Shown: positions 1-7,481 of the stretch, piece after piece
Layout of the letters: the number at the start of each line of letters is the position of its first letter
Position numbering within the stretch: position 1 is the first letter of the stretch
Assembly (NCBI GenBank): GCA_002392765.1
Contig: DGHT01000016.1
Span: 1-20,161, forward strand
DNA: 20,161 nucleotides
Reading direction: 5' to 3'
Source of the DNA: Verrucomicrobia bacterium UBA3841
GTDB taxonomy: Bacteria; Verrucomicrobiota; Kiritimatiellia; RFP12; UBA1067
Notes under the pieces: model-generated
The model's input: only the letters and a program-made list of their open reading frames with translations
The model's database searches: none
What the model was told of the DNA's origin: nothing
Program-made: the position numbers and the translations under genes

Positions 1-10
1 GACGTCGCCG

Positions 11-63
11 GCTTTTTTTATGCCCGCAGGGCATAAAAAAAGCGCGGTCTGAAGGACCGCGCT
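11..63. repeat. Two abutting perfect hairpins, possible minus-strand terminator
   Basis: Bases 11-25 pair perfectly with 29-43 (15 bp, loop GCA), with a run of seven T in the left arm and seven A in the right. Bases 41-49 pair with 55-63 (9 bp, GC-rich, loop TGAAG). The two hairpins share bases 41-43, so they cannot both form fully. Read on the minus strand, the GC-rich stem is followed directly by seven T, the form of an intrinsic terminator. No minus-strand gene lies to its right within reach, so it may instead belong to a dispersed repeat. The window begins at base 1, so a terminator for a gene further left could be cut off. Confidence 0.6.
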
Positions 64-70
64 TACAGGA

Positions 71-207
71 CGAAAGCGGGCGCAGGGTTGCGAACGTCCA
101 GTAAGCATGGTTCTTCAAACCATGCGATCGAAAGCGGGCGCAAAGCGATCGAAAGCGGGCGCAGGGTTGCGAACGTCCTGTAAGCATGGTTCTTCAAACC
201 ATGCGAT
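71..207 (+). repeat. 79-bp-period tandem repeat with internal hairpin, upstream of nfnA
   Basis: A 58-bp unit occurs at 71-128 and again at 150-207 with one mismatch (A at 100, T at 179). The first 14 bases of the unit recur as a partial copy at 129-142. Each full unit contains a perfect 8-bp hairpin (GCATGGTT pairing with AACCATGC, loop CTTCA) at 105-125 and 184-204. CGATCG palindromes lie at the junctions. No convincing promoter is seen between these repeats and nfnA. They could be a structured leader, protein-binding sites or a dispersed intergenic repeat; the sequence alone does not decide. Confidence 0.85.
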
Positions 208-236
208 TCAAGGCAATCGAAAGGAATAACTGAAAG

Positions 237-1082
237 ATGCATAAGATTCTTGAAAAACGGCAGCTTTCGGATAATGTTTTCCGGATGCGTGTCGAGGCGC
301 CCCTGATTGCGCGCGAGCGCAAGCCGGGGCAGTTCGTCATTCTCATGGTAGATGAGAATTTCGGCGAAAGGATTCCCCTCACCATCGGAGATGCCGACGA
401 TACTTCCATCGTCCTCGTTTTCCAGACTGTCGGAGCGACTACGATGAAGCTTTCCCGCCTGGAGGAGGGCGATTCCATTCCGGCGATTCTCGGGCCTCTC
501 GGCAATCCAACTTCCATCCGCGGACTGAACGGCGAGAAGCCGGGACGCGTCGTCTGCGTCGGCGGCGGTATAGGCGTCGCTCCGATGCATCCTATTGCCC
601 AGGCTCTCAAAGCGGCGGGCAACGATGTTACTATCATTATGGGCGCCAGAAACAAGTCCCTCTTCGTTATGGAGGACGAGATGCGCAAAATCGCCGGCGA
701 TAAATTGATTCTCATCACAGATGACGGGTCGTCGGGGCGCAAGGGTCTTGTTACCGAGCCTTTGAAAGAACTGTGCGAAGCGAAGGCCGTCGACGAAGTC
801 ATCGCGATTGGTCCGCCGATCATGATGAAATTCTGCGCGCTGACCACAAAACCGTACGGCGTCAAGACGATCGCCTCGCTCAATACAATCATGATCGATG
901 GAACCGGCATGTGCGGCGGCTGCCGCGTAACTGTCGGGGGAGAGACAAAATTCGTCTGCGTGGACGGGCCCGAATTCGATGCGCACCAGGTCGATTGGGA
1001 CCAGATGTTCAAGCGTATGGGGGCGTTCAAGCCTCAGGAAGCAGCGGCGAAAGAGCATGTTTGCAAAGCGGGAATATTTTAG
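237..1082 (+). CDS. nfnA: NfnA-like subunit of ferredoxin-NADP+ transhydrogenase (FAD / 2Fe-2S)
   Basis: This 281-aa protein has the ferredoxin-NADP reductase fold of the NfnA / dihydroorotate dehydrogenase electron-transfer subunit family. Residues 1-100 are the FAD-binding barrel. Residues 104-150 form the nucleotide-binding part, starting with VVCVGGGIGVAP. The C-terminus carries the 2Fe-2S ligand pattern DGTGMCGGC followed by FVC (D221, C226, C229, C241), as in NfnA, where an Asp replaces one Cys. In the family it oxidises NADH and passes electrons to NfnB, coupling NADPH to reduced ferredoxin. The start at 237 has a weak AAGGA about 11 bases upstream. nfnB follows 106 bp downstream, supporting an NfnAB complex in the cytoplasm. 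A stand-alone sulfide-dehydrogenase-type use of the same pair is the alternative. Confidence 0.9.
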   Translation: MHKILEKRQLSDNVFRMRVEAPLIARERKPGQFVILMVDENFGERIPLTIGDADDTSIVLVFQTVGATTMKLSRLEEGDSIPAILGPLGNPTSIRGLNGEKPGRVVCVGGGIGVAPMHPIAQALKAAGNDVTIIMGARNKSLFVMEDEMRKIAGDKLILITDDGSSGRKGLVTEPLKELCEAKAVDEVIAIGPPIMMKFCALTTKPYGVKTIASLNTIMIDGTGMCGGCRVTVGGETKFVCVDGPEFDAHQVDWDQMFKRMGAFKPQEAAAKEHVCKAGIF

Positions 1083-1188
1083 AGTGTAAAACGAAGCACG
1101 CAATCCAAGGAGATGGAGCATCTTGCTCCGTCATAAAAATGCAAAATGCAGAGTGTTGAAGTCATAAAGTGCAGGGTGTAAAGAGCAA
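1083..1188 (+). repeat. nfnA-nfnB intergenic repeat-like element
   Basis: This unusually long gap inside a two-gene operon holds a 6-bp hairpin with a 3-base loop (1115-1129). It shares CAAGGAGATG (1106-1115) and the near-identical 15-mer at 1118-1132 with a stretch inside the large reading frame at 18391-18462. It is followed by loosely repeated GTGTAAA / TGCAGAGTGT / TGCAGGGTGT words (1084-1180). It is probably a member of a genomic repeat family rather than a control site. No strong ribosome binding site precedes nfnB. Confidence 0.5.
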
Positions 1189-2613
1189 ATGACAGCAAAA
1201 GAAAAAATGGCGATACCGCCGCAGCCGATGCCTGAACAGGAAGCATCGGTGCGCGCGCACAATATGAACGAGGTCGCTCTCGGCTATAGCGCGGAGCAGG
1301 CCATGAAAGAAGCGTCGCGCTGTCTCGCGTGTCCAGGCAAGCCGTGCATGGCGGGTTGTCCGGTCGCTATCGACATTCCAGGGTTTCTCGCCAAGGCCGC
1401 TTCAGGAGATTTCCGCGGAGCGCTCGAAACCATCCGCAAGACATCTCTTCTGCCTGCGGTTTGCGGACGCGTCTGTCCGCAGGAGAAGCAGTGCCAGAAA
1501 TCCTGCACGGTCGGCAAAATGCTCAAGGACGTCGACAAGGCTGTAGCCATCGGACGCGTTGAGAGGTTCGTTGCGGATTGGGCAAGGTCGAACGGCTCCG
1601 AACCGGAGGTTGTCCCCGCCGCCCCGACCGGAAAAAAGGTTGCCGTGATCGGCTCGGGCCCCGCGTCCATCACCTGCGCGGCCGACTGCGCCAAGGCTGG
1701 ACACGAAGTAACCGTATTCGAGGCGTTCCACAAATGCGGAGGAGTTCTTGTATACGGAATCCCGGAATTCAGGCTTCCGAAGGCGATAGTGGCGCATGAG
1801 ATCGAAGGGCTCAAAAAACTCGGCGTCAAGATAGAGCCGAATTTCGTCGTCGGGCGTACGCGCAAACTCGGAGATTTTCTGGAAAAGGACGGATTCGACG
1901 CCGTGTTCGTAGGGACCGGCGCCGGTCTTCCCAAATTCATGGGCATAGAAGGCGAAAACCTGACAGGCGTATTCAGCGCCAACGAATATCTGACGCGCGC
2001 CAATCTGATGAAGGCCTACGACGAAGGTCATGCCGACACTCCGTTTTGGCACGGCAGACGCGTCGCCGTCCTTGGCGGCGGCAACGTCGCGATGGATGCG
2101 AGCCGCATGGCGCTTCGCCTCGGCGCGGAAAAGGTCTATCTCGTCTACAGGCGCAGCGAGACCGAAATGCCCGCGCGCAAGGAAGAAGTCCATCACGCGA
2201 AGGAAGAGGGAGTCGAGTTCCTCATGCTCCAGAACGCGAAACGCGTTATCGGCGACGCCGACGGTAAGGTTTGCGGACTCGAATGCCTCAAATACGAGCT
2301 AGGCGAACCCGATGCTTCGGGAAGACGCAGCCCCGTGGCGATAGCGGGCAGCGAGTTCGTCCTCGACGTCGATACGGTCGTCGTGGCCGTCGGGAATGCT
2401 TCCAACCCTCTCGTTCCGATGACGACGGAGGGCCTTGAAACGAACAAGCGCGGCAATATCGTCGCAGACCCCGAAACCTGCATGACGTCCATACCGGGCG
2501 TGTTTGCGGGCGGCGACATAGTCCTTGGCGCCGCTACGGTGATTCTGGCGATGGGAGAAGGCCGCCGCGCGGCGTCCGGCATAAACCGGTATTTGTCGCG
2601 AGCCGATGCTTGA
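1189..2613 (+). CDS. nfnB: NfnB-like subunit, NADPH-dependent glutamate synthase small-subunit family
   Basis: This 474-aa flavoprotein of the GltD/NfnB family has, near the N-terminus, the eight cysteines that hold two 4Fe-4S clusters: C45, C48, C53, C57 and C92, C96, C102, C106. Next is an FAD-binding Rossmann motif (VAVIGSGPAS, around 150-160), then an NADPH-binding one (VAVLGGGNVAMDASR) in the middle, and a C-terminal FAD motif ending in FAGGDIVLGAATVILAMGEG. In the family it is the bifurcating-FAD subunit that pairs with NfnA. The adjacent nfnA and the absence of a glutamate synthase large subunit make Nfn more likely than GOGAT. An in-frame ATG at 1207 is an alternative start; neither start has a clear Shine-Dalgarno sequence. 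Confidence 0.92.
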   Translation: MTAKEKMAIPPQPMPEQEASVRAHNMNEVALGYSAEQAMKEASRCLACPGKPCMAGCPVAIDIPGFLAKAASGDFRGALETIRKTSLLPAVCGRVCPQEKQCQKSCTVGKMLKDVDKAVAIGRVERFVADWARSNGSEPEVVPAAPTGKKVAVIGSGPASITCAADCAKAGHEVTVFEAFHKCGGVLVYGIPEFRLPKAIVAHEIEGLKKLGVKIEPNFVVGRTRKLGDFLEKDGFDAVFVGTGAGLPKFMGIEGENLTGVFSANEYLTRANLMKAYDEGHADTPFWHGRRVAVLGGGNVAMDASRMALRLGAEKVYLVYRRSETEMPARKEEVHHAKEEGVEFLMLQNAKRVIGDADGKVCGLECLKYELGEPDASGRRSPVAIAGSEFVLDVDTVVVAVGNASNPLVPMTTEGLETNKRGNIVADPETCMTSIPGVFAGGDIVLGAATVILAMGEGRRAASGINRYLSRADA

Positions 2614-2640
2614 GCCGTTTGCGAGATTTCTCCGGATAGC

Positions 2641-2675
2641 AAAAAGGCGCGTCGTACTGGCGACGCGCCTTTTTT
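2641..2675. terminator. Bidirectional intrinsic terminator between nfnB and the fadL-like gene
   Basis: A perfect 14-bp stem (AAAAAGGCGCGTCG pairing with CGACGCGCCTTTTT) with a 6-base loop has an A run on one side and a T run on the other. It can therefore end transcription from nfnB (stop at 2613) and from the convergent gene whose stop is at 2715. Confidence 0.92.
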
Positions 2676-2714
2676 GCGAGTGGCTCAGAGCCAGACGCCG
2701 CCGGATCTGCGGCG

Positions 2715-3986
2715 TCAGAAGCTGTAGCTGAGCGAAGCCGAAACGAGGTGCGAGAAGGAGTTCCTCGCGGAGAATTTGTGCTTCTCCGTGTTCCCCGCCA
2801 TGTCCGTAAGTCCGATCGTTCTGTCGGAATCGAGCATCATCACCAGGTTGTAGCCGAGGTCGAGGCGAAGGTTTTCGGTCAGTTTGAAGCCGGTGCCGAG
2901 ACCGAGAATGTGCCTGTCGCCGGCCGGAAGCATCGTAGTTCCGTTGTTGCAGGGATCGCGATCGTAGACATAGCTCGCGCGCACCGCCATCCAGTTGAGA
3001 AGGTCGTATTCGCCGCCGAGTCCGAAGCGCCAGGCGTTGCGCCACTTCAGCGGCTCGCTGTAGCCGTATCTCGGAATCCTGAAGCGGATGGTGTTCACGC
3101 TGCTCCATTCGGTCCAGGTGATTGCAGTGCCCAGACGGAAGCGATCGGTGACGTCCCAGTTGCCGCCGAACGTGATGGACTGCGGCAGCGTCAGCTTGGC
3201 GCCGGCGTGGGTGTCGTAGTGCTGGTTGACTTTGCCGAGCGGCGTGTTCACGTGTCCGCGGAGATTGAAATCCCCCTTGATGTTGTGCCTGATGCGCGAG
3301 CGGTAGACGACGCCGAGCGTTACGTTCGTCGCAACCTTGAACGACGTGGCGAGGTCGTATCCGAAATCCCAGTCGTCGCCTTTGAGGTGGCTCTTCAGCT
3401 TGTATGCGTTCGCGTACTGGGGAAGAACCATGTGGTATGCGTCGTAGTAGAAGGACTCGCCGTTGTGCGGCTGCTTGAAGTTCTCGAACTGGATGTAGCT
3501 CATCCTTATGCCCGCGCCGACGCTCCACCATTCAAAAGGCTTCCACGCCATGTTCGGGTTGAACGTGTACTGTTTCATCGTCGTTTCCAGCGTATCGCCC
3601 GCAAGATCCCAGTTGCGACCGTACTTCGTTCCGAGGCCGAATTCCGAATAGCTGCCCCAGCCCAGGGCGAAATTGTAGGGAAGCGGCACCGTGAAATACA
3701 TGTTGGGGGCGACAAACCATCCGGGATTCATTTTCTGCTGCGGCCGTCCGTCTACTTTCACGTCGCAGAACGGATTGATAAAAGTCATCCCGACGGAAAC
3801 TGACACATTTGTCGATTCAGTCAGATTGGCGGGGTTGTAGTAGTTTGCGGTCGCATCACCGGTCTTTCCGACGAGGGCTCCGCCTAACGCGTTGCCGCGC
3901 GCAGATGCTTCATAAAGGCCAAATCCGGCCGAAAACGAGCAGTTAGCGGCCAGTGCGAATATCGTTCCAGTTATTAGTTTTTTCAT
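2715..3986 (-). CDS. FadL/OmpP1/TodX-family outer membrane protein
   Basis: This 423-aa protein starts with a signal peptide (MKKLITGTIFALAANCSFSA). The mature start, GFGLYEASARGNALGGALVG, followed by YYNPANL, is the typical N-terminus of FadL-family 14-strand barrels, where the NPA motif lies in the plug. The rest alternates aromatic and polar residues as outer-membrane strands do, and the last residue is Phe (LSYSF), the usual barrel-assembly signal. Family members carry long-chain fatty acids or other hydrophobic compounds across the outer membrane; the substrate here cannot be told. It is transcribed alone from a promoter at 4023-4051, with no clear Shine-Dalgarno sequence before the ATG. 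It shares a terminator with nfnB. Confidence 0.88.
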   Translation of the reverse strand: MKKLITGTIFALAANCSFSAGFGLYEASARGNALGGALVGKTGDATANYYNPANLTESTNVSVSVGMTFINPFCDVKVDGRPQQKMNPGWFVAPNMYFTVPLPYNFALGWGSYSEFGLGTKYGRNWDLAGDTLETTMKQYTFNPNMAWKPFEWWSVGAGIRMSYIQFENFKQPHNGESFYYDAYHMVLPQYANAYKLKSHLKGDDWDFGYDLATSFKVATNVTLGVVYRSRIRHNIKGDFNLRGHVNTPLGKVNQHYDTHAGAKLTLPQSITFGGNWDVTDRFRLGTAITWTEWSSVNTIRFRIPRYGYSEPLKWRNAWRFGLGGEYDLLNWMAVRASYVYDRDPCNNGTTMLPAGDRHILGLGTGFKLTENLRLDLGYNLVMMLDSDRTIGLTDMAGNTEKHKFSARNSFSHLVSASLSYSF

Positions 3987-4022
3987 ATTTGACAGTTTTT
4001 TGATTTGTGTCTAATGCCGGAT

Positions 4023-4051
4023 ATTCTATCAAAAGACGGAACATAATGCAA
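4023..4051 (-). promoter_or_regulatory. Predicted promoter of the fadL-like gene
   Basis: On the minus strand TTGCAT (4051-4046), a 17-bp spacer and TAGAAT (4028-4023, five of six consensus bases) predict a start near 4016 and a leader of about 30 bases before the ATG at 3986. Confidence 0.55.
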
Positions 4052-4082
4052 CAAGAAAAGACGGATGTTATACTGCATATGC

Positions 4083-4112
4083 TTGACATGCGGCTTAAGG
4101 TTATGGTAAACT
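4083..4112 (+). promoter_or_regulatory. Predicted promoter of the 189-aa / 892-aa gene pair
   Basis: A perfect TTGACA (4083-4088), an 18-bp spacer and TAAACT (4107-4112) preceded by TG (extended -10) predict transcription starting at about 4117-4120. That leaves at most a few bases before the ATG at 4123. A GCATATGC palindrome (4075-4082) abuts the -35 box and could be an operator; this is a guess. Confidence 0.6.
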
Positions 4113-4122
4113 AAATGCCGTT

Positions 4123-4692
4123 ATGAGTATGGAAAGAGTCATTCAGACCGATAATAGCCGCCATCTTGTTTCGGAGGTGGCGCAGGAGGCGTACTCCTTC
4201 GATGACGAGGAGGAGAAGGACGGTTCCGCGGCAACGCATATACAGAAGGATCAGATCCTTTTGATGGAAGAGCTTTGCGCGGCGCTCGGCGAGCTTGAGT
4301 CGGGGAACGCGCTCTCGGACTTTGTCGAAGGACATGGAATCCAGAGCCTGTATTTCGCCTTTTCTTGGCGTTCGGACTGGCTGAGCATAAGCTACCGCCT
4401 GCCGTATGCGCGCGTCCTTTCCGGCGAGGAAGCGATGAGCCTCGACAACGCCAGGATAGGAGCCGCGATCCGCATGGCGATGCTGCTCCTCGCGTCGACC
4501 TCCGCCGATGCCCTCCTGCACGACGGCGAGGCGGCGCTTTCCGTAGAGGCCGGCGAATTCGGCGTAAGGTACGCCATAACCGGCCCGGACGGCGACGAAA
4601 TCGACTCCGCCGACGACTGGCAGCCGCTTATAGCGCGTCTTGAAAACGATATTTCCTCCGCCGGAGAAAGCCTTCATATAATTTGGCCGTAA
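4123..4692 (+). CDS. Acidic 189-aa protein of unknown function, possible secretion chaperone
   Basis: I do not recognise a family from sequence. The protein is strongly acidic (about 35 Asp/Glu against 11 Lys/Arg), including a cluster FDDEEEKD at 26-33. Predicted order: helix 42-60 (ILLMEELCAALGE), paired strands about 74-95 (LYFAF, WLSISYRLP), a helix 109-131 (ARIGAAIRMAMLLLAST), strands 137-152, and a final helix 166-180. This order resembles class I type III secretion chaperones (CesT/SycE fold), which are small, acidic and encoded next to their effector; that comparison is inference. The next gene starts 54 bp later. There is no Shine-Dalgarno sequence; the transcript is probably leaderless or nearly so. 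An ATG at 4129 is an alternative start. Confidence 0.75.
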   Translation: MSMERVIQTDNSRHLVSEVAQEAYSFDDEEEKDGSAATHIQKDQILLMEELCAALGELESGNALSDFVEGHGIQSLYFAFSWRSDWLSISYRLPYARVLSGEEAMSLDNARIGAAIRMAMLLLASTSADALLHDGEAALSVEAGEFGVRYAITGPDGDEIDSADDWQPLIARLENDISSAGESLHIIWP

Positions 4693-4746
4693 CCTTTTGC
4701 CTTTTCGTGTGTATACATAGTGTACTGAAGGAAAGGAGATATTGCC

Positions 4747-7425
4747 ATGCCGATCGCGAACGTAAACATCAACAACGTGTCGATGGACTACTTCCTTCGC
4801 GGCGTCGATGCCGCGAAGCCTCAGGGAGTCCAGCCGTCGCAGGTCCCGCAGGAGGGCGCAAACGCCCAGATAGACCAGAACCAGCAGGCCGTCGGCAAGA
4901 TGGTCTCGCAGCTGGACGTCCTTCTGATGAAGGCCGCCATGGCTTCGACGAAGGGACTTGACGGCAAGCAGATAAATGGCTCCCTCCAGACGCTTGTGGA
5001 CCAGGGGCTTCTCGACAAGGACTCGTTCAAGCTCCTCGCCAAGACCGCCGACACGGCCGCGAAGACGCTCAAGGCCCTCGACAAGTTCACCGGCAGAGAG
5101 CTCGCCACCGCGATCGGCCCGGACGGACAATACAACCTCAAGACGGCGGCGGGCAAGGCAGTCTCCGCGGCCGTCAAGGCGCAGCAGGACCTTTCCGCGC
5201 TTCTCGGACAGGTCGGCAAGATCGTGAACGCCGTGGTCCGGAACGAGGACCAGGTGCGGAGCGCGAACGCGAAGTACAAGGGCATCGGCGAAGACCTGAT
5301 AAACGGGGTGAACGAGTTCACCATGATCTGCGACCGCCGGATGATGGAGATCGACCAGCTTGCCTGGCAGATGAAGAATTTCGCCGTCTATCTCGCGGCA
5401 AACGGAGAGAACCCCGATCCCAACATCACGGCCATCCTCAAGGCCAAGGTGAACGACCTCATGCCGCGCCAGGCGCTTGCGATGCACGGCACGGCGGATG
5501 CGCTCGCGGCGGTCAACGAGAGCGTCTCCGCGAAGCTCCGCCCGCTCGCGGAGAGGATCGACAAGTTCCGGTGCAATCCGTCGTCCACACTCGGCGAGGC
5601 GGACTTCAACGCGCTGAAGAGCGACATCGCCACGATGAAGGCGGCGCTCCAGGACATCCGCAAGAACGGAGTCCAGGTCGGCGACGGGCGGATGATGGTT
5701 GCGAAGGACATCGTGAAGGCGCTCGAGGCCCAGGTCGCCAAGGCGGAGAAGCTTTTCGAGACCGCCCGCGGCGATGTGTCGCTCCGGATCCTCGAGAACT
5801 ACATGCAAACCGCAGTTTCGCTCCTGTACGCGGAAGAAGGCTACGAGGGCATGTACGGCAACAGTACGAAGCACCAGATGGCGTACAAGTACCGCGACGA
5901 TTTCATGCTGGCCATGAAGGACGTCGCCAAAGCCGTCATGGACGGCAAGAACGATGCCGACATCAAGAAGCTCATCGACATACTCGACGGCAGCGCGAGA
6001 AAGCTCGAAAAGGCGGCACGGCAGGTCAAAGACCGCCTGGGGGAGTCCGCCGAACGCCTCAACGCGATTTTCGGCCGCATGAAGAACATCACGCCCATTG
6101 CCAGAGGCTTCGTCAAGATCGTCGCCGAAATACGCCGCAGCAATCGGCTCTTCTCCGCCTCCGAGGCGATGGGCGTCTTCAATGGGAAGATCTCGGCGTC
6201 GTCCCTCGTCGAGGCCCGCGCGCGCGGCCTGAGCGATTCGGACGTGGACCCCGCGAACGAAGACTCCAACATAGTCTCCGAGCGGTTGCTTGGCGAAGGC
6301 GCGGCAGGCAAGGTGTACGAACTCACGCGCGCCGACGGCACACAGGTCGTCTTCAAGGGCGAGACCGAGAGCCGCGCCGGGCTTTCGGGAATCGTGGCGG
6401 GAGCCGCCAAGAACTACTCCTCGAGCCAGATGACCGCAAACCTCAACATCGCCTCGAAGAACGCCGCCAAGGCTCTGGGCATGGGCGGCATTCTCGTCGA
6501 TTACTCGGTCGGGACCCACAAAGGCGTGTTCGGCTTCTACATGGAGAAGGCGAAGGGCATGACGCCGTCGGCCATGAAGGGGTTCGGCTTCTCCCAGCCT
6601 TCTTCGGACGACGGAATGTCGGTAAAGGCGATCAAGAATCTTCCGCCGGACCAGAAAAAGCAGGTCAAGGCGAACCTCAGACGCGAGCTCAACCGCATGC
6701 AGTGGCTGGACCTCGTGACCGGACAGGTCGACCGCCACGACGCGAACTACTTGATCCATGTCGACCCCAAGACGCATGCCGTCACAGTCAAGGGCATCGA
6801 CAACGACGCCGGGTATTCGCAGTACCGCACCGGCGCCATGCGATTCAAGTTCGACAAGGACAGGTCGGATGATTTCAATGCTCTTCTGACAGGCCTCGCC
6901 AAGGACATCGACTCCCGGAACTACAAAAACGTGCTGGAGGATCTGCTCAAAGACCCAGGCATAAAGACCGACGGGGAGGGGCGCTACACGGTCGATATTT
7001 CCAAGATCGAAAACAAGGCCATCGCCAGCGTGCTCTGCAGGGTCACGGGCCAGCAACCCATAGCCCTGCCGGACAAGATCGACCGCGAGACATACGATGC
7101 GCTCATGGCGCTGAAGTCCGGCCCGAAGCGCGACGAGTACCTGGACTCGATACGTCCGCGCCTTTCCGAGGCGAGCTTCAATGCGGCGGTCAGCCGTCTC
7201 GACGACGTCATCGCGAAGGCGGAAAAGCTAGGCGGCGAGGGCAAGGTCATCGAGAAGAAAGGCTGGCTCGACGAGCCGGACGAGACGCTCAAGACGGGTG
7301 ACGTCTCCGTCAAGAAGCCGAACGGTGGCGTCAAGAAGCTTGGCGGAAAGATTGCGCACGAGGCGAACGCTTTCAACTGCACGTCCATATTCGTCCGCGA
7401 CGGACTCAACAATATCTTCTCCTGA
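4747..7425 (+). CDS. 892-aa protein: helical N-terminal region plus kinase-like domain
   Basis: A strong Shine-Dalgarno sequence (AAGGAG at 4733-4738) supports this start. Residues 1-50 are polar and Asn/Gln-rich. Residues 51-480 look almost entirely helical with coiled-coil stretches. From about 505 a kinase-like domain begins: glycine loop LLGEGAAGKVY (514-524), candidate ATP lysine in VVFKGE (K537), catalytic-loop-like GQVDRHDANYLI (659-670; D662, N667) and a metal-site-like GIDND (683-687). The DRHxxN followed by IDxD order resembles PI3/PI4-kinase-like and some secreted bacterial kinases more than classic HRD-DFG kinases. Residues 770-892 are a further helical, Lys-rich tail. No signal peptide or membrane segment is visible. 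With the acidic neighbour upstream, a secreted effector is possible; substrate and role are unknown. Confidence 0.8.
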   Translation: MPIANVNINNVSMDYFLRGVDAAKPQGVQPSQVPQEGANAQIDQNQQAVGKMVSQLDVLLMKAAMASTKGLDGKQINGSLQTLVDQGLLDKDSFKLLAKTADTAAKTLKALDKFTGRELATAIGPDGQYNLKTAAGKAVSAAVKAQQDLSALLGQVGKIVNAVVRNEDQVRSANAKYKGIGEDLINGVNEFTMICDRRMMEIDQLAWQMKNFAVYLAANGENPDPNITAILKAKVNDLMPRQALAMHGTADALAAVNESVSAKLRPLAERIDKFRCNPSSTLGEADFNALKSDIATMKAALQDIRKNGVQVGDGRMMVAKDIVKALEAQVAKAEKLFETARGDVSLRILENYMQTAVSLLYAEEGYEGMYGNSTKHQMAYKYRDDFMLAMKDVAKAVMDGKNDADIKKLIDILDGSARKLEKAARQVKDRLGESAERLNAIFGRMKNITPIARGFVKIVAEIRRSNRLFSASEAMGVFNGKISASSLVEARARGLSDSDVDPANEDSNIVSERLLGEGAAGKVYELTRADGTQVVFKGETESRAGLSGIVAGAAKNYSSSQMTANLNIASKNAAKALGMGGILVDYSVGTHKGVFGFYMEKAKGMTPSAMKGFGFSQPSSDDGMSVKAIKNLPPDQKKQVKANLRRELNRMQWLDLVTGQVDRHDANYLIHVDPKTHAVTVKGIDNDAGYSQYRTGAMRFKFDKDRSDDFNALLTGLAKDIDSRNYKNVLEDLLKDPGIKTDGEGRYTVDISKIENKAIASVLCRVTGQQPIALPDKIDRETYDALMALKSGPKRDEYLDSIRPRLSEASFNAAVSRLDDVIAKAEKLGGEGKVIEKKGWLDEPDETLKTGDVSVKKPNGGVKKLGGKIAHEANAFNCTSIFVRDGLNNIFS

Positions 7426-7445
7426 CGCCTTTTTATGATTTTTTC

Positions 7446-7474
7446 TTGACAACATCCCTTCTTTTGTGTAAATT
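7446..7474 (+). promoter_or_regulatory. Predicted rhaT promoter giving a leaderless transcript
   Basis: TTGACA (7446-7451), a 17-bp spacer and TAAATT (7469-7474) end exactly 7 bases before the ATG at 7482. Transcription would then start at, or one base before, the start codon. No Shine-Dalgarno sequence is present. The -35 box lies only 20 bases after the preceding stop codon. Confidence 0.7.
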
Positions 7475-7481
7475 ATGTTTC

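Noticed and set aside
71..207. CRISPR array
   Set aside because: There are only two full copies plus a partial one, and units of 58 bp with no unique spacers of regular length. No cas gene is nearby.
2748..3803. A 351-codon plus-strand frame opposite the fadL-like gene
   Set aside because: The minus strand has a signal peptide, FadL motifs and a terminal Phe. The antisense product is low-complexity and Val/Ala/Arg-rich.
3989..4017. TTGACA on the plus strand at 3989 as a promoter for the 189-aa gene
   Set aside because: The hexamer 17 bp downstream (TAATGC) is a poor -10. The TTGACA at 4083 is better placed.
4697..4726. A separate promoter for the 892-aa gene (TTGCCT-18-TGTACT)
   Set aside because: Both boxes are only four-of-six matches and the gap to the upstream gene is 54 bp, so co-transcription is simpler.
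4111..7056. A 981-codon open frame on the minus strand opposite the 892-aa gene
   Set aside because: It mirrors the codon pattern of the plus-strand gene, which has a Shine-Dalgarno sequence and recognisable kinase-like motifs. The antisense translation is Arg/Leu/Val-rich with no domain, a usual artefact in GC-rich DNA.
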